Of a DNA stretch of 32,621 bases, positions 17,285-23,934 are shown piece by piece (positions within the stretch are counted from its first letter, which is position 1; each line of letters opens with the position of its first letter). Location of the stretch: NCBI GenBank assembly GCA_944387115.1, contig CALXDR010000011.1, forward strand, positions 1-32,621. Direction: 5' to 3'. Both the position numbers and the translations under genes were made by a program. The notes under the pieces are model-generated. The model was not told the DNA's origin and did no database searches. It was given only the letters and a program-made list of their open reading frames with translations. This DNA is from an uncultured Oscillospiraceae bacterium. Lineage in GTDB: Bacteria > Bacillota > Clostridia > Oscillospirales > Oscillospiraceae.

Positions 17285-18798
17285 ATCGCACCAAAAGCAT
17301 CAAAAATCTTGTATACGGTCTGGTGAGCTTTGCCGTCACCACCCTGCTGGGCATTGTCATCCCCCGGCTGGTGCTGGTCAGCTATGGCTCGGAGACAAAC
17401 GGCCTGCTCAACTCCGTGCGCCAGATTTTCGCCTATTTTGCCCTGTTGGAGGCGGGGGTGGGTGCGGCGGCGCTGCAGGCGCTGTACGGCCCTGTGGGGC
17501 GGGGCGAGCGGGAGGAGGTCTGTGCCATCCTCGCCGCCGCCCAGCGGTTTTTCCGCCGCACAGGGGTGCTGTATGCCCTTGGGGTGGGGCTGCTGGCCCT
17601 GGTCTATCCGCTGCTGGTGCGCACCCAGCTGCCGGGCTATCTGGTGGTGGGGGTGATTTTGTTCCAGGGGCTGTCCAGCGTGGTAAAGTACTTCACCACC
17701 GCCTCGGTGCAGCTGCTGCTGCGGGTGGACGGAAAAAACTACGTGCTGGGGAACATCAGCATGGTGTTCACAGTGCTGAGCAATGTGGCCCGCATCTGGC
17801 TGATGAGCCGGGGCTTTGGCGTGCTGTGGGTGCAGGGGGCGTTCTGCCTGGTGGATTTGTGTCAGGCGGCGCTGGTGGCCGGATATGCCCGGCGGCACTA
17901 TCCTTGGCTCACCTTCCGGGCAAAGCCCAATGAGCAGGCGGTGGCCCAGCGGGGGGATGTGCTGGTGCATCAGCTGTCGGCGCTGGTGTTCAACAACACC
18001 GATACCATCCTCATCACCGGCTTTTGCGGGCTGAAGCTGGTGAGTGTGTACGGGATGTACGCCATGCTCTACGGCATGGTGGCCTCCATGGTGACGCTGG
18101 TGTCCAGCAGCCTCAACTTTGCGCTGGGCCAGCTGTTCCACCGGGACAGGGAGCGGTACCGCCAGGTACAGGGGGTGTATGAGACCTACTACCTGGCCCT
18201 GAGCTTTGCCCTGTTTTATGTGGCCTTCCTCTTCATCCGTCCCTTCCTGGCGCTGTATACCGCCGGGGTAGAGGACATCTCCTATCAGGATCACTGGCTT
18301 CCGGGGCTGTTTCTGCTGATGCAGCTGCTCAACTATGGGCGCAATCCCTCCAACAACAGCATTGATTATGCCGGGCACTACCGGCAGACCAAGTGGCGCT
18401 CAGTGCTGGAGAGCGCAATCAATCTGGTGGTATCCCTGGTGTGTATCCCGGCTCTGGGGATTTACGGCGCTGTATTGGGCACCATTGCGGCGCTGTTCTA
18501 CCGCACCAACGACATCATCGTCTATGCCCACCGGGTGGTGCTGGGGGACAGCCCGTGGCTGACCTACCGCCGGTGGCTGCGCAATGGGGTGGTGCTGGCG
18601 GTGCTGCTGTGGGCGGGGCGGCTGCTGCCCCGGCAGTACAGCGGCTATGTCCCCCTCATTGCCACTGCCGCCCTCACCACGGTGGTGGTTTTGGCGGCAT
18701 TTGCAGGGGTGAATACCCTGCTGGAGCCGGAGGCCCGCAGGGCGGCCTGGGCGTATTTCAGGGAATGGAAAGGACGACCGAAGCGTAAAAATGGCTGA
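17281..18798 (+). CDS. Wzx-type polysaccharide flippase
   Basis: This 505-residue polytopic protein of the MATE/oligosaccharide flippase group has about 12 to 14 hydrophobic helices. It would move the finished lipid-linked repeat unit to the outer face of the membrane for polymerisation. It starts NRTKSIKNLVYGLVSFAVTT and continues with LGIVIPRLVLVSYGSETNGLLNSVRQIFAYF, typical of clostridial Wzx proteins, including the conserved YGSETNGL block. VHQLSALVFNNTDTILI is the usual central motif. ATG 17281 overlaps the previous stop, with GAGGGAG eight bases upstream; the longer in-frame start at 17221 lies inside the previous gene. Confidence 0.92.
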   Translation: MNRTKSIKNLVYGLVSFAVTTLLGIVIPRLVLVSYGSETNGLLNSVRQIFAYFALLEAGVGAAALQALYGPVGRGEREEVCAILAAAQRFFRRTGVLYALGVGLLALVYPLLVRTQLPGYLVVGVILFQGLSSVVKYFTTASVQLLLRVDGKNYVLGNISMVFTVLSNVARIWLMSRGFGVLWVQGAFCLVDLCQAALVAGYARRHYPWLTFRAKPNEQAVAQRGDVLVHQLSALVFNNTDTILITGFCGLKLVSVYGMYAMLYGMVASMVTLVSSSLNFALGQLFHRDRERYRQVQGVYETYYLALSFALFYVAFLFIRPFLALYTAGVEDISYQDHWLPGLFLLMQLLNYGRNPSNNSIDYAGHYRQTKWRSVLESAINLVVSLVCIPALGIYGAVLGTIAALFYRTNDIIVYAHRVVLGDSPWLTYRRWLRNGVVLAVLLWAGRLLPRQYSGYVPLIATAALTTVVVLAAFAGVNTLLEPEARRAAWAYFREWKGRPKRKNG

Positions 18799-19903
18799 AA
18801 CACGTGAATTGACACAGGAGCGCAGCGGCGGGCTGGATGCTCTGCGTATGCTTGCCATGGGGATGGTGGTCTGCTACCACCTGCTGCTCCACGGCGGGGT
18901 GCTCAACGGCGCACAGCCGCTGAGCGGCCACTATTGGATGGGCCATGGCCTGATGGTGATGGTCAATGTGGGCGTGGATGTATACGCCCTGCTCACCGGC
19001 TATGTGATGGCGGGGAGGAGGGCCAAGCTGGGCAGTCTCCTCAGCCGGTGGACCCAGGTGTGGTTTTGGAGCGTGGTGCTCACGGCGGTAATGCTGCTGG
19101 CAGTGCCCAGCCTGGCCGGCGAGCCGGGGCTATGGGCGGTGCTGTTCCCCATCACCACCAGCCAGTACTGGTATGTCACCGCCTATTTTGGGGTGTATCT
19201 GCTCAGCCCGCTGTTGAATGCCGCCATGGACAGCATGAGCCGGGGGCAGCTGCGGCAGGTGCTGCTGTGCCTGCTGGTGGCTATGAGCATCCTGCCCACC
19301 CTGCTGCGTATGCCCAGCGCCTACAATCTGGGCGGCGGGTACAGCATGGCGTGGCTGATCTTGCTCTATCTGGCAGGGGGATGGCTGGCCCGGTACGGCC
19401 TGCCCTGGAAGCTGCGGGCGGGGCAGTGGCTGGGGTTGTACCTGCTGTGCAGCGCCGTCACCTTTTTGAGCAAGGTGTGGGTGGAATATGTCACCCTGTG
19501 GTGGCTGGGTGAGTGCAAGCTGGGCAACCTGCTGACGGGGTACACCTCGCCCACTGTGGTGCTGGGGGCGGTGTGCCTGGTGATGGCGGGGGCCACATTC
19601 CGCCCCTCCCAGCGGGCAAGCCGGGTGTTTACCCTGCTGGCAGGCCCTTCTCTGGGGGTGTATCTCATCCACGAGCAAAACCTGGTGCGCACGGCGCTGG
19701 TGAAACAGCGTTGGGCCTGGCTGCTGGAGCTCTCCCCTCTGGGTATGGCCGCGGCGACGGTGGCGTGCGCGGCAGGGATTTACCTGCTGTGCGCCCTGCT
19801 GGAAGGGGGACGCATGGCCCTGTTTCAGGCGCTGGGGATTCCCCAGCGATGCCGACGGCTGGGTGAGCGCCTGGAGCGTTGGCTGGAACAAAGGGAGGAA
19901 TAA
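18791..19903 (+). CDS. Acyltransferase-3 family membrane protein (probable polysaccharide O-acetyltransferase)
   Basis: This 370-residue integral membrane protein has about ten helices. The N-terminal motif R-x10-H (Arg19, His30) lies in GLDALRMLAMGMVVCYH and is the active-site signature of acyltransferase-3 (OafA/YrhL) proteins. GVDVYALLTGYVMAGRR and LGVYLIHEQNLVR are also typical. Such proteins acetylate sugars of surface polysaccharides from the cytoplasmic acetyl-CoA pool. Here it overlaps the flippase gene by eight bases and has only a weak ribosome binding site, so its translation probably depends on coupling. It is the last gene of the operon. Succinyl or other acyl groups are possible instead of acetyl. 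Confidence 0.88.
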   Translation: MAETRELTQERSGGLDALRMLAMGMVVCYHLLLHGGVLNGAQPLSGHYWMGHGLMVMVNVGVDVYALLTGYVMAGRRAKLGSLLSRWTQVWFWSVVLTAVMLLAVPSLAGEPGLWAVLFPITTSQYWYVTAYFGVYLLSPLLNAAMDSMSRGQLRQVLLCLLVAMSILPTLLRMPSAYNLGGGYSMAWLILLYLAGGWLARYGLPWKLRAGQWLGLYLLCSAVTFLSKVWVEYVTLWWLGECKLGNLLTGYTSPTVVLGAVCLVMAGATFRPSQRASRVFTLLAGPSLGVYLIHEQNLVRTALVKQRWAWLLELSPLGMAAATVACAAGIYLLCALLEGGRMALFQALGIPQRCRRLGERLERWLEQREE

Positions 19904-19916
19904 TCCCCGGGGAGAC

Positions 19917-19957
19917 AAAGCCCCCCATGGAATTGAGCCAATTCCATGGGGGGCTTT
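19917..19957. terminator. Bidirectional terminator shared by the exopolysaccharide operon and the EAL gene
   Basis: A perfect 18-bp stem (19917-19934 with 19940-19957, loop GAGCC) is flanked by T-rich sequence on the plus side. It lies 14 bases after the acyltransferase stop and three bases from the stop of the convergent EAL gene, so it ends both transcripts. Confidence 0.95.
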
Positions 19958-19959
19958 CT

Positions 19960-21282
19960 TTATGTATGCGGTTGTTCTTGTTCTTCCTGCTGATCCAGCA
20001 GGGCCTGGAACTCCTCCAGGGGCATGGGCTTGTAGTAGTAAAAGCCCTGCACCACCGTGCCGCCGATCTCCCGCAGATAGTCGATGTACACCTGGTCCTC
20101 TACGCCCTCTGCAATGACGTCCACGCCCACATTGCGCCCGATTTCAAACAGCTGGCGCAGCAGCACCTTGCGCTTGGGGGTCAGCTCGCCCCGGAAGAAA
20201 ATCCGGTCCAGCTTGATGGCGTCGATGTCACCGTTGAGGAGGAAGGCAAAGGAGGAGTTGCCGGTGCCAAAGTCGTCCAGAGAGCAGCGCACATGCTTCT
20301 CCTTGAAGTACCGCAGAATTTCCGGAATGCGCTCGTTATCCTGGAAGGTCACATCCTCCAGAACCTCCATCTCAATGTACTGGCTGGGCACCCCGATTTC
20401 CTCCATAACGGAGACGTACTCCTGGTGGGAGTTGCGCAGGAGCAGGGCCAAATTGGTGATGTTGAAGCTCAGGGGCACCCGGGGCCGGTTCTGGTCCAGG
20501 CCCTCCTTGAGGTACTTGCAGGCCGTGCGGAAGAGTATCTTGTCCACCACATAGATTTCCTCAAACTCCACCAGAAGGGCCAGATACTCCCGCAGAGGCA
20601 CGTCTCCGCTCTGGCTCCAGCGCATGAGCACCTCTCCGCCCACAATTTTGTTGGTGCGGATGTCCACCTTGGGCTGGACGTAGAGCTGGAACTCGTTGTT
20701 CACACGGGCAAAGGTGAGGCGCTTGGCCAAATCCAGCTTGCGGATGTACCCGGCATACTTCTCATCGGTGTAGATCTCATAGCTGTTCACCCGGCTGTGG
20801 ATGTGGGGGCAGCTTTTGCGGGTGACGCCCAGCTTAAAGATCAGCTGCTCGAAGTCACCGTGGAGAAACCGGGGCAAAATCACGCCCACCGACAAAAATA
20901 TGTTCTTGTAGAGGGTGGGGTGGTCGTAGAGGAACACAGTTTGCAGCAAATCCATCAGGAAGGAATCCAGCAGGCAATCGTCATCCGTCTTTCCGGGAAG
21001 CTCCTCATATTCAATGAAGAAGTGGAAGGTATCGGCATAGGTGTGGTTGACAAAGCCGCGCCCTTCCACAAGCCGCTCAATGACCTGGTAGACCAGCTCT
21101 AGAATGAAGTCCCCGAATTCTTTGCCGTACTTGGCGTTGTAGTATTGGAAGTTCTTCAGGTTGACTTCCACCAGGGCGTACTTCCCCCGTTCTTCGTCAG
21201 ACCACTGATTGTATAGATTTCTCACGGCGTTTAGTCCCTGGCCGGTCATTTTATCTCGTTCTTCTGAGGTCGAAAAAGCCAT
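19960..21282 (-). CDS. Degenerate-GGDEF plus EAL protein, predicted cyclic-di-GMP phosphodiesterase
   Basis: This is a 440-residue cytoplasmic protein without membrane helices. The first 175 residues look like a GGDEF domain (LVEVNLKNFQYYNAKYGKEFGD), but the signature is lost, with YADTF in place of GGDEF at 82-86, so it should not make cyclic-di-GMP. The EAL domain (about 190-430) keeps the catalytic set: Glu217 in EVL (instead of EAL), Asn274, Glu306, Asp336-Asp337 in DDFGTG, Lys357 and Glu392 in AEGVE. I therefore expect it to degrade cyclic-di-GMP, with the dead GGDEF domain perhaps binding GTP as a sensor. It is a single-gene unit with its own promoter and a long leader, convergent with the exopolysaccharide operon. 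AAGGTGG is the ribosome binding site. Confidence 0.9.
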   Translation of the reverse strand: MAFSTSEERDKMTGQGLNAVRNLYNQWSDEERGKYALVEVNLKNFQYYNAKYGKEFGDFILELVYQVIERLVEGRGFVNHTYADTFHFFIEYEELPGKTDDDCLLDSFLMDLLQTVFLYDHPTLYKNIFLSVGVILPRFLHGDFEQLIFKLGVTRKSCPHIHSRVNSYEIYTDEKYAGYIRKLDLAKRLTFARVNNEFQLYVQPKVDIRTNKIVGGEVLMRWSQSGDVPLREYLALLVEFEEIYVVDKILFRTACKYLKEGLDQNRPRVPLSFNITNLALLLRNSHQEYVSVMEEIGVPSQYIEMEVLEDVTFQDNERIPEILRYFKEKHVRCSLDDFGTGNSSFAFLLNGDIDAIKLDRIFFRGELTPKRKVLLRQLFEIGRNVGVDVIAEGVEDQVYIDYLREIGGTVVQGFYYYKPMPLEEFQALLDQQEEQEQPHT

Positions 21283-21354
21283 AGTGAGCCACCTTTCTTG
21301 GGGTCAAGCCTCTGTCTGAGATGCAAAATGACAATCCCAGGGCTGTACCAATGT

Positions 21355-21375
21355 ATGGGGGAGGAGCTCCCCCAT
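21355..21375 (-). promoter_or_regulatory. GC-rich hairpin in the 5' leader of the EAL gene
   Basis: ATGGGGGA (21355-21362) pairs perfectly with TCCCCCAT (21368-21375) around a five-base loop. It lies about 75 bases upstream of the EAL start codon, inside the predicted untranslated leader. I looked for the conserved core of cyclic-di-GMP riboswitches nearby and did not recognise one. Confidence 0.4.
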
Positions 21376-21484
21376 CATCATCCATGGGAAAGTTCCAGCG
21401 CAAATTTGATAAAAAACGCAGGGAAACCACCTTGAAGAACTGCAAATCCAGCACATCCCAAGGTGTACGAAATAAATCACTTTA

Positions 21485-21512
21485 ATTATACCACAAAATC
21501 AGCCGTTAGCAA
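21485..21512 (-). promoter_or_regulatory. Promoter of the EAL gene
   Basis: On the minus strand a perfect -10 TATAAT (21485-21490) is preceded after 16 bases by TTGCTA (21507-21512). Transcription would start near 21478, giving a leader of roughly 195 bases before the EAL start codon. The stretch from 21283 to 21752 has no convincing gene; it holds this leader and promoter and the terminator at 21640-21678. Confidence 0.72.
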
Positions 21513-21639
21513 AGGATAAATTGGACAATCGAGGACCGGTTGTGGCAGAGGGTTCTGTCAAGTATGCCATAGCACCGCCCTGGGCTGCACTTCCCGCTGG
21601 GAATCGGATGGGGACAGGCGGCTGTCAGGCGGAATGAAA

Positions 21640-21678
21640 CCCCCGGGTATCTGCCCAGAGGGGAGAGATACCCGGGGG
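21640..21678 (-). terminator. Terminator of the glycoside-utilisation operon
   Basis: A perfect 13-bp stem (CCCCCGGGTATCT at 21640-21652 with its complement at 21666-21678) has a 13-base loop. On the minus strand it is followed by TTTC and a pyrimidine-rich tract. It lies 75 bases after the stop of the symporter, the last gene of the operon. Confidence 0.7.
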
Positions 21679-21752
21679 AAAGGGTAGAGCACAATGGTTT
21701 TACAGCGGCAGGCCCACCGGGAAAGGGTGTGCCCCACACGCCGGAGCAGCCA

Positions 21753-23330
21753 TTAGGTGCGGAACTGGGGGGGCACCTGGTCGATGGTGACATAGGTGCG
21801 CATAGCCTCCTCCGTGCTCATGCCCTTGGAGATGGCGTCCTTACGGGCGGTGTTGACGGCACGGATTTCCTTCATGCGCTCACCGGTGAGGGTGTAGCCC
21901 TTCATGGCGATGAGGGTGGCAATCCAGGCAATCATGGGCACCACGCAGAAGAGCACGGTGACCACAACATTCATCCCCTCCACATAGGGAGTGGACTTGG
22001 TGGGCAGGGTGTCCAGGCCGATGAAGCTCACGGCGATACCCACAACGGTGGCGGACAGGGAGGACACCAGCTTATCCACCAGGGAGAACAGGGTGCCCAT
22101 GATGCCGGGCACGAAGCTGCCGGTGCGGTAAGTCTCGTAGTCGGAGCAGTCGGCCACCATGGGGATGGGCATATCTGCAGTGGCGTAGTAGGCGCCGTAG
22201 CCCACGCCGAAGAAGAGGATAAAGAGAATGGTGTACAGGTTGATGGTCAGGTGGAAGCCGCCCTCATTGGAGTAGAGGCTGAGCTGGAAGGCAGCGTCAG
22301 AGGGATTCCACAGCAGCAGCAGCGCCAGCACCACCACATAGCAGCACAGGGCCACAGCCACATAGCGCATCAGAGAGGTGCGCTGACCATGCTTCTGAGA
22401 GGTGCGCACCGTCAGGCCGAAGAAGGGCACAGCGAACACATAGCCCACAATCATCATGGGCAGGTAGAGCACGTCGTAGTTGCCCATCATGCAGGAGTAG
22501 AGCATTGCCAGCACGGTGAGGTTGGTGGCAATGGACAGGGCCAGCTTGCAGCCGCCGCCGGCGATCATCAGGCGCTGGAGGGGCTTGTTGGCCTTGATAA
22601 TGGCAGCATACTCGGAGATTTTCACCTTCTGAGGCTCGGAGCTGCCCAGACCGAAGTACTTGGCATTGTCCTTCTCCCAAATGCCGATGACAGCCAGAAT
22701 GGTGAGCACAACAGACACCACAATGCCGATGGGGGTCATGACGGCAAACCAGGACTGGTTGTAGTCGCCAAAGAACTCGTCACGGGCCAGGATGGGGGCG
22801 ATGAACTGCATCACGCCCATGCCGGCCAGGGAGCCGATGGTGTTGAAGATGGTGAACAGGGGGCGCTGCTTGGGGTCGTCGGTGAGGACGGCCTGGGCAG
22901 CACGGGTCACAGAGGTCTGGCAGGTATAGCCCAGCACCCACACCGCATAGAGCACAATGAAGGCCAGGTAACGCAGCCACATCATGCGCTCCGGGATGTA
23001 GGGGGTGAGCACATACAGCAGGATGACGGACACCGCCATGGTGGCAGAGCCGATGACCATGAAGGGCCGGAATTTTCCGAATTTACCGTTTGTCCGGTCC
23101 ATGATGGCGCCGATGATGGGGTCGGTAAAGGCGTCAAAAACACGCATACCGGTGACCATGAAGGAGGCAAACACCATGCCCAGACCCAGCACCACGTTGC
23201 CGAAGGTGGCAATGTAGGTCAGAATGAGCACGTAGTAGACGTTGGTAGCGCCGTTGTTCAGGGGGAAGAGCACCAGCTGATAGGGCTTCGCCCGGTTCAG
23301 GGTGGTGGCGCTTGCAGGCTGTTGATTCAT
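21753..23330 (-). CDS. GPH-family (MelB-like) sugar:cation symporter
   Basis: This 525-residue major facilitator protein with about 12 helices belongs to the glycoside-pentoside-hexuronide:cation symporters. The family signature is clear: FDAFTDPIIGAIMDRT followed by GKFGKFRPF (residues 65-90). Asp70 lies in a cation-site position of MelB-type proteins. Further matches are DDPKQRPLFTIFNTIGSLAG and PIPMVADCSDYETYRTG, the usual loop before helix 10. It is slightly longer than the usual 450-480 residues, mainly through an insertion around 345-365. It should import the disaccharide or glycoside cut inside the cell by the GH2 enzyme. The start has AAAGGAG nine bases upstream. It is the last gene of the operon, separated from the preceding gene by two hairpins. 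Confidence 0.92.
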   Translation of the reverse strand: MNQQPASATTLNRAKPYQLVLFPLNNGATNVYYVLILTYIATFGNVVLGLGMVFASFMVTGMRVFDAFTDPIIGAIMDRTNGKFGKFRPFMVIGSATMAVSVILLYVLTPYIPERMMWLRYLAFIVLYAVWVLGYTCQTSVTRAAQAVLTDDPKQRPLFTIFNTIGSLAGMGVMQFIAPILARDEFFGDYNQSWFAVMTPIGIVVSVVLTILAVIGIWEKDNAKYFGLGSSEPQKVKISEYAAIIKANKPLQRLMIAGGGCKLALSIATNLTVLAMLYSCMMGNYDVLYLPMMIVGYVFAVPFFGLTVRTSQKHGQRTSLMRYVAVALCCYVVVLALLLLWNPSDAAFQLSLYSNEGGFHLTINLYTILFILFFGVGYGAYYATADMPIPMVADCSDYETYRTGSFVPGIMGTLFSLVDKLVSSLSATVVGIAVSFIGLDTLPTKSTPYVEGMNVVVTVLFCVVPMIAWIATLIAMKGYTLTGERMKEIRAVNTARKDAISKGMSTEEAMRTYVTIDQVPPQFRT

Positions 23331-23402
23331 AAGCCGCTCCTTTCAAAGAAGTGTCGAGCCCCCGCAGCCGCCCGGATGGACTGGAGGGAAGGGCAAAGAG
23401 AA

Positions 23403-23468
23403 CTGTACAAGGCCCCCCTGCCGGGCGGCCTTGTACAGCCCTGTGCCCCGGACAATGCCGGGGCACAG
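23403..23468 (-). promoter_or_regulatory. Two tandem perfect hairpins between membrane protein and symporter genes
   Basis: The first stem is 12 bp (CTGTACAAGGCC at 23403-23414 with 23427-23438). The second is 11 bp (CTGTGCCCCGG at 23441-23451 with 23458-23468). They are two bases apart, and only a broken pyrimidine run follows on the minus strand. They look like mRNA processing, protection or partial termination elements that set symporter expression apart from the upstream genes. Confidence 0.6.
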
Positions 23469-23486
23469 AGGATGTTACACAATGGA

Positions 23487-23933
23487 TTAAGCGGACTGAG
23501 CCACCTTGACGGACTTGACAAAGCTGCTCACAACCAGCACCACCATGGCCACAATCAGGCACACCCAGGCGACGATGGACATACGGAAGACCTGCCAACC
23601 GGCCACGTTGCCGGCGTTGAAGGAGAACAGACCGGCGATGAGGGTGACGCGCTGGCCCACGCTGGAGCCAAAGAGATAGGCGTACAGGGCGATGGAGCCC
23701 AGCACGGAGACAGCGGAGACAATGTTGTGGTTGCCCAGGCTGACGGAGGCCGCAGAGGCCACCACAGCCAGGAGGACGCCGACCACACCGGCCAGAATCA
23801 GGGTGGAGATGTTGCCCAGCGCGTTGTCAGGGCTGGCGTTGTTGCCCAGCACGGTGAAAACCACACCGGCAGCGCCCAGCACAGCAGCCAGAGCGCTCAG
23901 ATAAAAGCCGATAGCACGCTTTTTGGTGTTCAT
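23487..23933 (-). CDS. Small four-helix membrane protein of unknown function, coupled to the GH3 enzyme
   Basis: I do not recognise a named family for this 148-residue protein. It has a short basic N-terminus and four predicted membrane helices (about 8-29, 43-65, 70-90 and 115-138). A loop after helix 1 (GNNASPDNALGN) and one between helices 3 and 4 (FSFNAGNVAGWQ) probably face outside. No Cys or obvious catalytic motif is seen. Its ATG lies one base after the GH3 stop codon, and its ribosome binding site GAGGAGG is made from the last codons of the GH3 gene, so the two are tightly coupled. A partner for membrane placement of the GH3 enzyme, or a component handling its product, is plausible but unproven. 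Confidence 0.75.
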   Translation of the reverse strand: MNTKKRAIGFYLSALAAVLGAAGVVFTVLGNNASPDNALGNISTLILAGVVGVLLAVVASAASVSLGNHNIVSAVSVLGSIALYAYLFGSSVGQRVTLIAGLFSFNAGNVAGWQVFRMSIVAWVCLIVAMVVLVVSSFVKSVKVAQSA

Positions 23934-23934
23934 A

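Noticed and set aside
21251..21454. Possible 67-codon leader ORF before the EAL gene
   Set aside because: No good ribosome binding site was seen and it runs through the leader hairpin and into the EAL start in another frame; no family resemblance.
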